The notes under the pieces are model-generated. The model ran no database searches. It saw only the letters and a list, made by a program, of their open reading frames with translations, and was not told where the DNA came from. A program made the position numbers and the translations under genes. A DNA stretch of 64,000 bases from Agrocybe praecox. Lineage: Eukaryota > Basidiomycota > Agaricomycetes > Agaricales > Agrocybaceae. The first letter of the stretch is position 1; each line of letters starts with the position of its first letter. Below are positions 23,984 through 34,924 of this stretch, piece by piece. Location of the stretch: contig OZ024847.1 of assembly GCA_964017145.1 (NCBI GenBank), positions 558,001 to 622,000 on the forward strand, given 5' to 3'.

Positions 23984-25085
23984 GATTATTGACTTGGGTT
24001 GTGACCGTCGCTCAGCGCGGAAGTACGAGTCCCTGTTATTACTGTAAATCCTCGTGTGTGCCATGGCTTTTTCGATCCCCCAACTCGGTGGACAGGAATT
24101 TTTCGACCCATAACCGCAGCTGCTCAGCATGATACTCTAGACTTGGACTAGCGTGGGAATTTTTGAATTTGTCAATGAAATAAACGACGCGGTTGACGTT
24201 GATTATCCACCACTGACACTTTGCACATAGCCCCTCCCCTCACTGTAGAGATGTGGGCAGTGCTCATTGAGGTGCCATTGGCGTACACGTCGACGTAGGG
24301 CGTACCCTAGGACGACACCGACGGTATCAACGACAACGACAACACCCAGCTCCAGATACACTCCACTTCCCACCTCATCGAAGCCTCCGCATGCGGTAGC
24401 GATATCGTGAACACCACCATCAGCCGCAGTAGCAGCATCACCACTGCTGCCACCACCATTAGCGCGACAGAAGTGCCTCGACTACGACCGCGGGCCAATT
24501 ACGTGGGTGAGGAGAGGGTGGAGAGGGATAGGGGGGAGGGTATGGAGAGCTTGGACGAAGACGGACGGCCGCACCGAGGAGGGCGATGACACCCAGCGGC
24601 AACCCTTGGTCTCTCCTCACCAACCACGACGTCTAGCCTCCACGCCGAGGGGGGAAACGACAGCAACTAGAGGGCCCGGTAGCTCTATTCTCAATGCGCA
24701 CCATCTCGCTACCTCAAGGCCTCACCACCCATCACCTCCTCACCACCCATCACCTCCTCACCACCCATCACCACCCTCCACTAAGCAACGGGAGCTCCTC
24801 CAGCAAGTTAGTGGGGGGGAGGATGAACGTTAGGAGCGACCGAGCGAGGAGCGGAAAGGGGGGAACAGGAAGGGGAGGCATGAGCTGGGAGCGGACATCA
24901 GGATGGCCCCTGTTCTTATTTGTGCTACATTTCTCTTCCTCCTCACTTATCCTTATTTCTATAATTTAAACGCCTATGCGGTGTAAAGATTCTGCCAAAT
25001 TGATTTAAACATCTAGATGCCCGACCCCATAGCTACCCTATCACATAGCCCCTAAATATGTGGTGCCGGCGAAGCTCAATATCGT
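23984..25085 (+). repeat. LTR-like interspersed repeat A, copy 1
   Basis: About 1.1 kb shared with 32399-33230 and 39208-40290. It begins near TTGACTTGGGTTGTGACC and includes the block GACACTTTGCACATAGCCCC, a C-rich region of ACC/ACA triplets, and an end with CTATCACATAGCCCCTAAAT followed by TGGTGCCGG. An AT-rich segment, then CA-ending sequence and a TGG-starting primer-site-like motif suggest the right end of an LTR in plus orientation, but I could not define both LTR edges or a target-site duplication. Minus-strand hydrophobic frames here follow the triplet composition and are probably not genes. Confidence 0.5.
24720..24779 (+). repeat. Tandem 18-bp repeat inside repeat A
   Basis: CTCACCACCCATCACCTC occurs about three times head to tail, the last unit altered. 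The corresponding place in copy 3 near 39800-39860 has a disordered version of the same words. Confidence 0.8.
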
Positions 25086-25204
25086 AACACTCTCCGGTAA
25101 GATTCAGCAGTAACAAAGTAAAACATATACTGTAAGTATCGAAAATTTATTTAAACACGCCAGCAACAAAACGTCACACTCTTTAAATAACCTACTTAAC
25201 GCTC

Positions 25205-25420
25205 ACTCGAAACCCACGTATTTTCATGATTTTCCGGGGAGTACCTGATGATAAGCTTGACGAATAGACCAATGCTCGTGTATCGGCCAAGAAAGAAGTG
25301 TCTTTCTGGAAGGACGTTGTGGGCGTTGATGTGCAGAAGACTCTAGATAATAACTTGTTCAGGGTTCTGGAGACTGGAGTGGGGAGGCATTACGCCCGAT
25401 TTGATAGTTGCGATGTTGGT
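25205..25420 (+). pseudogene. C-terminal fragment of the EARTSFIT-type fungal family
   Basis: Plus-strand frames read VSAKKEVSFWKDVVGVDVQK and LDNNLFRVLE, preceded by a TAG stop after DDKLDE. The same DNA, less damaged, is at about 36490-36690, where the text continues EWGGSTPDLI. Here an insertion (GACTG) after the RVLE codons breaks the frame. Only this tail is present; it sits at the left edge of repeat unit B copy 1. Confidence 0.6.
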
Positions 25421-26142
25421 GTATGAATATCCAGATTGCAAGTGCATAATATCCAAATCGCACGGATCGGGGTAATCGTTTCCTCCATTGAAGGGTCACC
25501 GGTCACCCTCGCCACACGCATCTTTTAGCTATGAAGCCAGTTGGGTTATTCGGGAGCCACGACCACATTAAGAAGTCCGATTATCACAGCAATTAATTTG
25601 CCACCGATATATATCAGAGCATTGCCGCCGAATGTATTCATTGCGTTGGTCGCGTTATAAGATATGGATCGAGTGTCTTGGAAAGTTCACGGTATCAATG
25701 ACATATCATCGACGTTAATGCTGGCGATTGGGGGAAAAGGAAATCAGCGAGACCCGAGCTCGCTCGCTTGTGACTCGCTTGTGCTCGCCAATGTCTCGCC
25801 ACTGTAAGCGAGATCCATCATTTTGGTGGGGATAAGTTAGTATAAGTTAATTGGTATAAGTTACTTTACTCACTATCCTCTTCAGGCCTCAGGTTACATT
25901 GTACATCATAGCTCTAGAGAGGAATCCAAATAATAGATTTTTCCGTTATTCTGTGCAATCACATTGCAGCCCAGTAATTTGGGCGGGTCCCACTAGAATA
26001 TAGATATTAAAAACACCACAGTATTGGGAAGCGAATAGAATGATAAGTTTGATAGTGAATCGGTTTGAGGTTTTGGGGACGCGAAGTACAGCGCATAATC
26101 CTGACTTCTCGTGATCTTCGACTTCAACCGGAAAGAAAACTC

Positions 26143-26200
26143 AGCATGTGACCCTCATACGAGAGTATATATAAAGGGGGTCGTTTGCGTCTCTAATCTC
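26143..26200 (+). promoter_or_regulatory. TATA promoter of small-protein gene 1
   Basis: CATGTGACCCTCATACGAGA followed by TATATATAAAGGGGG (TATA at 26166-26175). The same block is found at about 30296-30345 and 37597-37650 with almost no change, while the sequence between the TATA box and the ATG varies more. The distance from TATA to ATG is about 150 nt. Confidence 0.75.
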
Positions 26201-26227
26201 CAGAACCTACTTCAAAGGAACTTCTCA

Positions 26228-26298
26228 GTGAGTTATTCACATCTCTCTCCTTCAATTCTCCCTTTCCTTACACTCCCTCCGAATTTCTGTCACGTCAG
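26228..26298 (+). other. Probable 5' UTR intron of small-protein gene 1
   Basis: GTGAGTTATTC at 26228 and a pyrimidine-rich run ending CACGTCAG at 26298 frame a 71-nt intron just before the start codon. The same borders exist in copies 2 (about 30379-30452) and 3 (37681-37754). Confidence 0.55.
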
Positions 26299-26317
26299 TT
26301 ACCTCTACCACACAAAC

Positions 26318-26632
26318 ATGCCATCAGAACACAAGGGAACCCTCTCTGTCAGCGGCACACACGTCAAGGGTGTCTTCGTTTTCTACGGCGATACCCACAC
26401 CTTCGAAGGAACCCTTTGCAAGGCTTCCGAGGTCGACTTTTCCAACCTCTCAGCAGTGTTGATGTTGGGCGGCCCTCGTCTTTTCCCTGGACCCGTTGAG
26501 TTCATTGGTGAATTTGGGCCCGGGGGGATTGTGATTGCCATGGACTCTATCACATCCAGCATTAATGTTCAGCTCGCACACGAAATTAAACCGTACATCA
26601 TCGCTGGTTCCGCTAACTGGGTCATTGAATAA
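26318..26632 (+). CDS. Small protein of unknown family, paralogue 1 (104 aa)
   Basis: I do not recognise the family. The start ATG at 26318 is chosen because all three paralogues begin there with MPS(E/Q)(H/Y)KGTLS; the longer open frame upstream crosses the TATA box and 5' UTR. The protein is 104 aa with no signal peptide or membrane helix. Alternating hydrophobic residues and many Gly suggest an all-beta fold. Conserved blocks are KGTLS, (I/V)KGVF, FEGTL, a short linker, LMLGG, and EFGPGGIVIAMDSI, then SINxQL and an aromatic-ending tail (WVIE). An apparent intron follows the stop (GTAAAT near 26641 to TTGCAG near 26693), as in the other copies. Conserved promoter and intact frames in three copies argue that it is expressed. 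A cytosolic role is likely; nothing more can be said. Confidence 0.7.
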   Translation: MPSEHKGTLSVSGTHVKGVFVFYGDTHTFEGTLCKASEVDFSNLSAVLMLGGPRLFPGPVEFIGEFGPGGIVIAMDSITSSINVQLAHEIKPYIIAGSANWVIE

Positions 26633-26820
26633 ATACTCCTGTAAATATCTTTTTACTGCATGCTTTCATATTCACACTTACTGATTTTGCAGATGTTCAA
26701 TGGAGTTGCGATGAGCGTTGCTTCTAATACTCTGTCGACTCATAAATACTTTTTTTTTTTACATATCACATTAAATCACAATTTTCTGGTCTTTTCTTCT
26801 TCTATATAAGTGCTACCCGG

Positions 26821-26956
26821 TGTGGCAGCGCAATCTGGCGTGCTCAGATCCCAGTGACAGCGCACCGTCTACATGTGTCATATGTAACATACATCGTTCG
26901 TTGACTAACCACCATCTTGCAAGGCTGATCGACTAGTATACGGGCCTAGCCACACA
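26821..26956 (+). repeat. Short dispersed repeat (TGTGGC...GCCACA), copy 2
   Basis: Begins TGTGGCAGCGCAATCTGG and ends GGGCCTAGCCACACA. Same place in unit B as in the other copies. Confidence 0.6.
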
Positions 26957-27170
26957 TCTCTAAGCTGTTTCATTGGTTTAGAAATCGTGTAAAGCAATAT
27001 CTGGGCACAAGCAGGAGCACCAATGCATCGATTTCCTTGACTAGTTTGATCTATCTCAGCTTTACAAGATGACACCCCTACACGCTTATCATTTTCATGC
27101 CTATTAGCGTTTTGGTCTGACTCGAGTTATTCGGTCCAATTTATGATTCTCATCTGCGTATCCTCCAGCC

Positions 27171-28218
27171 TGAGCTCTGGTAATAAGCATCGACGGATCA
27201 ATTTCTCATGGCTGTGCCGGTCGGGCCGGATAAGTAAATACATCCTTGTCACCATTCTTGCTTATGCGCTTATGGTTCGCTCTCAGGGCTATTCCCACGT
27301 CGAGAAACTTATGAATCGAATTCTCAACGTTGTACCTATTATTTCAAACCACGATGCCCACCATCCACCTTAAAGGAGATTTAAAGTACTTCTATACCAA
27401 CAGTGGAATACCAGATACAGAGTCGAATTATAGAACGTTCATCATCATACATGGACATACTACCTGTCATGGTGGTTCGTATTTTCTGTTGAACTGAAGT
27501 GCCAGGCATATCAGTTGTTCAAAAGGTACTTTACAGAGCCTTTCAAGCGTAGCAAAGGCAAGAAATGCACGCATCATTTGCGTCAACAGACGTGGCTATC
27601 CTGGAACAACCCCATACACAGACGAAGAAAGCCGCATTATCAAGTCGGGAACCACAACTGAGAGAAACATGTTCCTCAACCAGCAAGGTCTGGATCTCGC
27701 TACTCTCGTTGACCGTGTCGTCAAACGGTGTGCATTATCGAAAGAAGGAGTAACTGTTGTTGGGTGGTCTATGGGCAACATATTCCTCCCTGCGTTCGTT
27801 GCAGCTATTTCAAATAACTGCATGAGCACAGAAATCAAAGAGACTATGCAACAGTATGTCAAAGGCATAATACTTTGGGGTACGTGTCTTAATCTCTGCG
27901 ATATCTATTTACTTACTTCATTGGCATTCCTAGACCCTCCTATCGAGTCGTTAGGACTCCCAAAAATTCCAGAAGGTTACATCCCACTCTGGGATACGAC
28001 TCTACCTGAGGAACTTTGAAGACCAGTTTTCTCAAACTGGGTACGCTATCCAGCTTCCTATATCACTATCTCCACACATACATTCATCGTTAATATTTAT
28101 TTCCTCGTAGGTTTCAAGTTATTTCAACCACGGTGATCTAACGATTCATGACGCTACTCAACTTAACTTTCGAGATCCCGATACTTCGAAGGGGTCAACA
28201 ATTACATGTATGACACAA
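27171..28218 (+). pseudogene. Alpha/beta-hydrolase, copy 2: nonsense-bearing and truncated
   Basis: Near-identical duplicate of the gene at 20349-21648, including about 170 bases of its upstream region. The start is at 27354 (MPTIHLKGDLKYFYTNSG). The GWSMGN elbow and most of the core are preserved. Differences include an extra codon near the oxyanion loop and Leu to Pro after the elbow. A TGA at 28017-28019 stands where copy 1 has CGA (LPEEL followed by Arg), a C-to-T change giving an early stop before the cap and His regions. Homology continues past the stop (sequence for DLTIHDATQLNFRDPD) but ends at about 28218 in the middle of the exon for TCMTQEE, so the catalytic His is lost. A truncated product cannot be a normal hydrolase. 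Confidence 0.8.
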
Positions 28219-28234
28219 GTCGAACTGTAAGATT

Positions 28235-28350
28235 GCACTCGAAGCTGAGCTTCTTTTGCAGCCAATCCATCCTTATACGCATCCATCCATCTAATCATCC
28301 TATTCTTCCACTTCCGAATGAGCATCAAGTTCACCGAAGCCAGTGCAACT
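28235..28350 (-). pseudogene. Short transposase-like fragment
   Basis: The minus strand reads IRKWKNRMIRWMDAYKDGL followed by AAKEAQLRVQSY. The pattern F/W-x-NR-x-x-RW-x-DAY-x-GL resembles the helix-turn-helix region found in Tc1/mariner-like elements of basidiomycetes, and a similar text (FINRTWRFIEPYR) is in the remnant at 31374. It sits exactly where the hydrolase duplicate breaks off. Weak call from a short match. Confidence 0.35.
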
Positions 28351-28705
28351 GGCATATTTGCTTGGAGTGTTGTGAAGGTATAATCACATTGTTCTCGAAG
28401 ATAGTGTTTCACCACACCCGCAGAAGTATTCAATAAAATAGAGTTCACAGTAAAATTTTGGAAAAATGATGCAGAGGTGACCCGCTGCTGCGATTACTTC
28501 AGTGACGAGTGACTTTTGCGCCTTGAAATCTGGTTGTGAGTTATCCAAGAGTTATCATAAGAGTTGTTGGGGCATTCAATTGGTGAGGAAAAGTTTAACT
28601 TGTTTGTGTGTACGAGTTTTCGTACTCGTGCAGCTGTAGCAGTGCGCCAGTTCCTTCGGGGACATCCCATTATCGTTGAAAATGTGTTGAAAATATGTTT
28701 TTGTT

Positions 28706-29330
28706 TTACAAATAGTATTCAAAATTAGATATGATTTTTTTTTTTTCGCCGGCCAAATTGGCCGCTGTACAAAATATGTGGTGACTAATCATGTGGCACC
28801 ATAGAGTGTCAGATAGTGTCGTCCTTTGACTTTTTCGGCCGCACGCCTGGTGGGTTCCCCGCGGAATGAGCGAATTTGAGCTGGCTAGGTTGATAAATCT
28901 CCGGTTGTGGACGAATATGGTTTCCACAAAGCCGGCTACGCTCTTTTCAAAGACACACATTTTCCCATCGCTTTCCGTCTTGTTTCTTGTCCATCAAAGC
29001 CCTCACCCAAAAATATAGGGATAATACGACTTCAAAATTTGAACGACTGAGATGAAAATAAAAAACTTTTGGGAGACGTCCATTTTTGGTTCACGTGGCG
29101 GTGCTCGGATCGATCGGCATACCGCTTTCGCGTACAAACATCGCGTCATCAGCGTGTCTGGTAAGGGTTATGAGATCTGTACTTCCGAGATATCGGTCAT
29201 ATATATATCCCGAGCCTGTATCTTCGACATACAGGTGTATTTTTTACAGGTCGCAACCTGTTTCAAGGAGAAGCAGGTATCAGCGCCTGCCGTATCATGA
29301 ATATTTGATATTCAGGGCCAAAAAAATCAT
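28706..29330 (-). repeat. Duplicated unknown coding-like segment X, copy 1
   Basis: The minus strand carries ATRTKNGR and RESGMPIDPSTATR, then ALMDKKQDGKRWENVCVF, EKSVAGFVETIFVHNRR and INLASSNSLIPRG. Segment X2 at 34925-35272 holds the same text with changes (GESGVPVDPNTATRTKNGR, DGKLWESV). Similar reading frames in both copies hint at a real exon, but both copies contain stops or shifts and I do not know the family. The right end contains CATACAGGTGTA and GCAGGTATCAGCGC, shared with 36030-36110. Confidence 0.45.
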
Positions 29331-29984
29331 TTGGACTTTAGCCAGGGATTAGGAAATTCAAAGCCTTTTTATAAGTTTGCATGAATGGATGTGGCATTTG
29401 TTGTGTGATCATATGACATGTAAATTGCCAAGTTATGGTGTATGTATCGACACCGCAACAGAGCGCCTGTATAAAGCTGGGGTTCGGACCCAAGTTGAGT
29501 GCGAACCTAAAAGAAAAATCAATGAGTGTATGAATATAACCGACGTTCAACTGTGTGACTAAAAGACGTGTCAATGGGCTTAATCAAGCTATTCGGGTCG
29601 TATACCACATAACCAAGAACAACGCGCAGTACGTTATTCCAATTTTAGAATCTGGATTTCGACATTAATTCTCTTCAGTTCCCAGTTTCCTCGTGATCTT
29701 TGCTCGCATATTCGAAGCATATTCTCTTAGGATTCAAGCGGGATCCGACGTAGTGGAATGGGTGCCGATGCATCGTAATAGAACTCAACGACACTTCTTT
29801 TCTACTAATTAGAGTGAATATTCGCAACTGAAAATTGGACTTGCGAGCCGATCCATGCACCACAAGTATTTGGTCGACCAAGTCTTAATCAAGAACGTTG
29901 GACGAACGCATCATGTCCACTCGACGCGCCTCCAGGCCCAGATAACCCCGGTAAGCTGCAGACAAGAGTATTCCACAGGTGAGC
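29331..29984. other. No gene recognised
   Basis: About 650 bases between segment X1 and unit B copy 2. Short frames on both strands without motifs. Confidence 0.4.
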
Positions 29985-30295
29985 GATCGCGCACTCAATT
30001 AGTCCCAGACATAACCTCATAGCTCTAGATAGGAATCCGAATAACAGATGACACGTTTTGTCGGTCGTGGGTGGATCCTTTTCATTTACGTTTTTGCCAC
30101 TATTCTGTGCCAATCACATTGCAGCCCAGTATCGCGAGTCCCACTAGAATATAGATATTAAAACGCCACAGTGTTGGGAAGCGAATAGAATGATAAGTTT
30201 GATAGTGAATCAGTTTGGGGTTTTGGGGACGCGAAGTACAGCGCATGATCGTGACTTCTCGTGATCTTCGACTTCAACCGGAAAAAATTCTTAGC

Positions 30296-30345
30296 ATGTG
30301 ACCCTCATACGAGAGTATATATAAAAGGGGGTCGTTTGCGTCTCT
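30296..30345 (+). promoter_or_regulatory. TATA promoter of small-protein gene 2
   Basis: Same block as in copy 1: GTGACCCTCATACGAGAG and TATATATAAAAGGGGG (TATA 30316-30325), followed by GTCGTTTGCGTC. Confidence 0.75.
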
Positions 30346-30471
30346 AATCTTCAGAACTTACTTCCAAAGAACTTCTTAGTGAGTTATTCATATCTCTTTC
30401 TTTCAAAATACTCCTTTTCCTTACACTCCCTCCATATTTCTGTCACATTCAGTTACCTCTACCATACAAAC

Positions 30472-30792
30472 ATGCCATCAGAACACAAGGGAACCCTCTC
30501 CGTCGTCGGCAAACACGTCAAAGGTGTCTTCGTTTACCAGGGCAGGACCTACACCTTCGAAGGAACCCTTATCGAGGCTTCCAAGGTCGACTTTACCAAC
30601 CTCTCAGCAACATTGATGTTGGGCGGCCCTCCTATTGAAGAGGGACCCATTGACTTCACTGGTGACTTTGGGCCCGGGGGGATTGTGATTGCCATGGACT
30701 CTATCGCAGTTAGCATTAATGCTCAGCTCGCAAACGACATTGAACCATACTTCATCCCTGGTTCCGCTAAGTGGGTCATTGATTTTGAATAA
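30472..30792 (+). CDS. Small protein of unknown family, paralogue 2 (106 aa)
   Basis: Starts MPSEHKGTLSVVGKHVKGVF and ends with KWVIDFE before TAA at 30792. It shares KGTLS, KGVF, FEGTL, LMLGG and the near-invariant FGPGGIVIAMDSI with paralogues 1 and 3. Substitutions relative to paralogue 1 keep size and polarity (for example EFIGEFG to DFTGDFG), which looks like selection on a protein rather than drift, though codon statistics would be needed. No signal peptide, Cys pairs or membrane segment. The post-stop intron is GTAAGTATC to TTTCGCAG (about 30799-30852). Closest in sequence to paralogue 1. Confidence 0.7.
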   Translation: MPSEHKGTLSVVGKHVKGVFVYQGRTYTFEGTLIEASKVDFTNLSATLMLGGPPIEEGPIDFTGDFGPGGIVIAMDSIAVSINAQLANDIEPYFIPGSAKWVIDFE

Positions 30793-31020
30793 GTACACTG
30801 TAAGTATCTTTTTACTGCATGCTTTTATATTCACACTTGCTGATTTCGCAGGTGTTTAATGGAGTTGCGATGAGCGTCGCTTCTAATACTCCGTCGACTC
30901 ATAAATACGTTTTAACTTGTCAATTTCTTCGTCGGTTATTGGATGTTAAACCCATTTTTTACAAATCAAATTAAATCAAAATCTTCGGGTCTTTTCTTCG
31001 TCTATTTAAATGCTACTCAG

Positions 31021-31140
31021 TGTGGCAGTGCAATCCAGTGACAGTGCGTCGTCTACATGTGTCATATGTAACATACATCGTTCGTTGACTAACCACCATC
31101 TTGCAGGGCTGATCGACTAGTATACGGGCCTAGCCACACA
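31021..31140 (+). repeat. Short dispersed repeat (TGTGGC...GCCACA), copy 3
   Basis: Begins TGTGGCAGTGCAATCCAG and ends GGGCCTAGCCACACA. It is shorter than other copies because the AGATTAGATC part is missing. Confidence 0.6.
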
Positions 31141-31373
31141 TCTCTAAGTTGTTAGATTGGTTTAGAGATTGTGTAGAGCAATATGTGGGCACAAGCAGGA
31201 GCACCAATATGCCGAGTTCTTTGACTAGTTTGATCCATGTCAGCAACACAAGATGATATCCCTACACGCTCATCATTTTCATGCTTATTAGCGTTTCGGT
31301 TTGACTCGAGTTAATCGGTCCAGTTTATGATTCTCATCTGCGTATAGCTACGTTACATGGCTGGGTTGACCTA

Positions 31374-31840
31374 CAGTCGCGGACAAGCAAAGTCCACCAA
31401 TATTTTTGCCGTCCATAAGTGAAATAAAGTGTTCGTACCCCGAAAACAATCATTTTGGGATAGCTCTTGGGAATCAAGGTTCACAGAAAAGATCCACTAA
31501 GTTTTTGCGAGCTGTTCACTCAGTGAACAAAATTGCAAAATGCCACCAAAAAGCGCGCGCCCACCCAAGAAGGAGCGCAAAATCTCGGGTTTGCGCAACC
31601 AGAACTCATCCCCGAGCAACCCAAATAAATTTCCATCACCTCTGATGAGATGCCGTCAAGGAATCTCAATGGTTGTTCAATAGATGTCGTAAGGCAATTT
31701 ATAAACCGTACTTGGAGATTCATAGAACCATACAGAACGGAAAGGGATTGGGCTGGTTGTCGGTGCTTGGGCAGTTCAACAACAGAAACGGCACATTCGG
31801 AACAGCGACGGATGGCTGTTATAATCCCATAAAATCTCAC
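31374..31840 (+). mobile_element. Tc1/mariner-like remnant, left end plus start of a transposase-like frame
   Basis: Begins after a TA with CAGTCGCGGACAAGCAAAGT, the same tip as the clean element at 35276. A frame at 31540 opens MPPKSARPPKKERKISGLRN, an AT-hook-like basic start. Further on, in another frame, VVRQFINRTWRFIEPYR resembles a transposase helix-turn-helix. Stops and shifts break it, and no right tip was found. Its insertion point in unit B corresponds to the point in copy 3 where a related remnant starts. Confidence 0.55.
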
Positions 31841-32398
31841 TCAAATGGTCAAAGAAGAATTTTACGAAAATATCGTATTTGGACTCCTTTTTTTTCATTC
31901 TGGTTCTAAAAATATTATTACTTTATTCCAAAAAATTCTCATTGCCGAATTATACAATTCTGCCCTATTGCAATCTTTGCATTTGCCTGTACATTGACCT
32001 TGATCATCAAATGGATGCGCTTTCCAAGTGCACGGAGCGTGGGAATGTCGGCTTCCGTGCGTACGCTTAGGGCCCCCTCACATTATTCCTTCGTTATTTT
32101 TTGGTGCAACTCTTTAAAAGTATGTGTGAGATCTTAGATACTGACTTACATGAACGAATCGAACGTGACCGAATGATCGAAACCATGATCCACTTACCAA
32201 ACACCGATTGACAACATCTCTCACTCGACTTTCAAAGACGAATTGAAAGGTGAAAACCTGCACAATGCGTAATGCGACGGGTCTTCAAAGCTTCAACGTT
32301 CAACCTTCACGAATCCAGTATATGTACGTAACGGAGTGTGTAAGTCAAGGTCTATTCTAAATCATGATGCATGATTAATATTAATATTTAATATTTAA
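31841..32398. other. No gene recognised
   Basis: AT-rich sequence between the Tc1-like remnant and repeat A copy 2; nothing supported. Ends with several TTAATATT repeats near 32370-32400. Confidence 0.4.
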
Positions 32399-33230
32399 TG
32401 CTTATTGACTTGGGTTGTGGCCCGTCGTTCAGTGCGGCAGTACGAGTCCCTGTTTTAATTTGTGATTACTGTAGAGCCTACCTAATCTTACCAATCCCCC
32501 AACTTGGTGGAAGGGAATTTTTGACTCATAGCCACAGCTTTTCGGCATAATTTACTTGGGCTGGCGTGGGGGTTTTCGAATTTGTCAAAAAAATCAACCG
32601 CGTCAGTGGATTTCATTCTTGTCAACTACCATCACCACCACCGACACTTTGCACATATCCCCTCCCCTGTCGGGATGCGGACAATGCTCAGTGAGATGAT
32701 GCAATTGGCGTACACGCCGACGTAGGCCGTGCCCCGTGACGACACCGACGGTCCCAACGACAACAACACCCAGCGCCAGATACACGGCACTTCCCACCGC
32801 ACCGAAACCACCGCATGCGGCAGCGATATCGCGAATATCACCATCAGCAGTAGCAGTGCACCATTGTCGTGACAGAGAGATAGGGGGAGGGTATGGAGAG
32901 CTTAGACGAAGACGGCCGGTCGCTCCGAGGAGGGCGATAACACCCAGCGGCCTGGTCTCTATCGATTATCCTCCACGCCGCAAACCCGACGGCGGCAAAG
33001 ACACCCAGCAACTATAAGACGCAAGAACGCAGTTGCTCTCTCCTCAATGCGCACCATCTCGCTACCACCACCCATTACCACCCTCCAGAAAGTTAGCGGG
33101 GGAGAGGATGGGCGACCGAGCGAGGAGCGCAAAGGGGGCGAGCGTGCAAAAAGGGGGAGGCATAGGCTAGGAGCAGACATGGAGACGGTCATCAGGGAAG
33201 ATAGCCCCTGTTCTCATTGGTGCTGTTTCT
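32399..33230 (+). repeat. LTR-like interspersed repeat A, copy 2 (right end missing)
   Basis: Matches copy 1 from TTATTGACTTGGGTTGTG and includes GACACTTTGCACATATCCCC and the ACC/ACA triplet zone. It stops near GTTCTCATTGGTGCT and is joined at about 33230-33236 directly to kinase intron sequence (CAGCTTGTGAGGCTTTATTT), so the repeat edge coincides with the kinase duplication breakpoint. Confidence 0.5.
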
Positions 33231-33234
33231 CGTT

Positions 33235-34044
33235 GCAGCTTGTGAGGCTTTATTTTTCCTCTTTATACCCCATTGCTAACGTCATAGCTGTTTTTTTTTC
33301 TCTCATGATAGATTCTCGATATCGCTCGTGGACTAGCATACCTCCATACGCTCAAGCCCCGCCCCATTGTACATGCAGATCTCAAAGGGGTATGTTCTTC
33401 CATTCCTACCTTCAATTTCTCTCGAACTCGTTCCTTGTTCTATTTTAATTCTACTCGTGTGCATGAAAGCTGATAATTAAACATCTATTTCTACAGAACA
33501 ACGTGCTCATAACAGACGAAGGTTGTGCTGTATTGTCCGACTTTGGGCTGTCCAAAGTCGTCGAAGACCTCGGTCGGCCCACTGGTTTCACGCTCTCCAA
33601 TCCAGATGTTGCTGCGGGCCCTCTACGCTGGCAAACCCCCGAATTCCTTGAAAATGACGACGAGCCAGCAACACTCGCGTCGGACGTGTGGTCATTCGGG
33701 TGTACAGCTTATGAGGTCAGCTTGGGTATTCCGTCAAATGATTTCTCGTAATGCATGATCGGTGATGCTAACCACCCTCTCTATTACAGCTCCTTACAGA
33801 TCAATTCCCGTATGCCCACCGCACGCGCGATGTTCAAATTATCAGGGACATGCAGAATAATGTCAAGCCGTGTGGGCCTGAGGACATGGCCCAAGCTACG
33901 TTGAGAGACTTCGATCCTCGCATCAGGGCTCTCTTGGATGCGTGCTGGTCGTTCCGTCCTGCTGAACGACCATTTATGACGGATGTCCAGGAACAGCTCG
34001 ACCTTGCAGCTGCTGGTACGTCTGGCCCGTCATCGTCGTCATGA
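33235..34044 (+). pseudogene. Truncated duplicate of the TKL-like kinase (C-lobe only)
   Basis: Nearly identical to 15877-16682: intron, ILDIARGLAYLHTLKPRP, HADLKGNN, SDFGLSK, SDVWSFGCTAYE and the last exon ending AAGTSGPSSSS. The glycine loop, the ATP-binding Lys and the helix-C Glu have no counterpart upstream; the sequence there is repeat A. The APE motif reads WQTPEF here (Ala to Thr). The frame is otherwise open, so a C-lobe polypeptide could be made if transcribed from the repeat, but it cannot be an active kinase. The high identity, including introns, points to a recent duplication. Confidence 0.85.
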
Positions 34045-34924
34045 TGGACCGGATTGTGTTCCTAGCTCCCATCAGACACGTCTTCTTCAATCGCTACGAA
34101 AATGAACTCGGAATAATGTCCTCAGGTCGTCAGCACCCTTTTTTCAAGCAGGATCTGCTCTTTAAACTTCGTCTAACATTTCTATTTCCATCTATCACCT
34201 TCACATCTCACACCTACGGCCCCCGTTCGCACTTCCGTTGTTAACCAAACTCGACCGTCTTCAGGAAAATCTGAAACTTACGGAAATAGACTTTCCAGGA
34301 CGTGGCTTTCTTGCTTTGCTTTCATCATGTTTTTTACCTCCTTCGTATACACATGCATGCACACACGTAATGATAATTAAAGCCACTATCCTTTCCTCAT
34401 CCTGTATCACACGCCGTATTCGCACTTTCCTCCTCCTGTTCCTCGTGTATCTTCCCTCCTATCCCTATCCCCCAACAAATCCTAACGAGCGCACACATCC
34501 AATGATGATACGGACAATCAAACAATTTACTGATTTCTGTAAAATATACTACATAGATCCACTAATAACGAATACGCCAGTTCCTAGTCAAATGATAGCT
34601 GAATACGGATTAACCTGTCAACGTCGTCTCTCTGCACCGGCCGGTATTAGGAAAGAGAAGTTCGATATCGAAGGTCTGATACGTTGTACCTTGGCAGCAC
34701 TGCCAACTGGTGTACTATGCTGCAGTGTCATTCCGGTTGTAAGGATCTTTTAGGAAAGAAGGTAGCCAGTACCTGTTTTGCCCAGGTCAGAGACGACTTC
34801 GATGATGAAGGAGCAAAGAAGGAATTCCACGTAGTACGTGATAAAGCATGTACGAGCTTCGATGTGGAGACCTAAGACCAAGATATGGGATAATTTTGTT
34901 AGCCGGCACCAGGACTAGATTGTC
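34045..34924 (+). repeat. Kinase downstream segment, second copy with deletions
   Basis: Follows 16683-18420 with two large gaps, one of about 490 bases near 34333 and one of about 350 bases near 34750. After the second gap the sequence GGTCAGAGACGACTTCGAT resumes, matching about 18278. It then passes into segment X2. Confidence 0.7.

Larger units (their letters stand above)
25480..27160 (+). repeat. Repeat unit B, copy 1
   Basis: Unit with a conserved left part (from CGTTTCCTCCATTGAAGGGT), the promoter, the small-protein gene 26318-26632 and a conserved right part with the short TGTGGC repeat. It ends near CATCTGCGTAT at 27160, where it abuts the duplicated hydrolase segment. Closest relatives are 36820-38680 and 29985-31374. 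Confidence 0.75.
29985..31374 (+). repeat. Repeat unit B, copy 2
   Basis: Starts near CTCATAGCTCTAGATAGGAA (about 30016 within the shared part), includes promoter, small-protein gene 30472-30792, post-stop intron, the short TGTGGC repeat, and the right segment ending at GACCTA, where a Tc1-like remnant is inserted. Confidence 0.75.

Noticed and set aside
24307..24498. Hydrophobic minus-strand frames in repeat A (also near 32603 and 39262)
   Set aside because: They arise from ACC/ACA triplet runs read backwards, differ in frame between copies and contain stops in copy 2.
26111..26317. Longer N-terminus for small-protein gene 1
   Set aside because: It would cross the TATA box and 5' UTR intron; the three paralogues agree on the ATG at 26318 and its equivalents.
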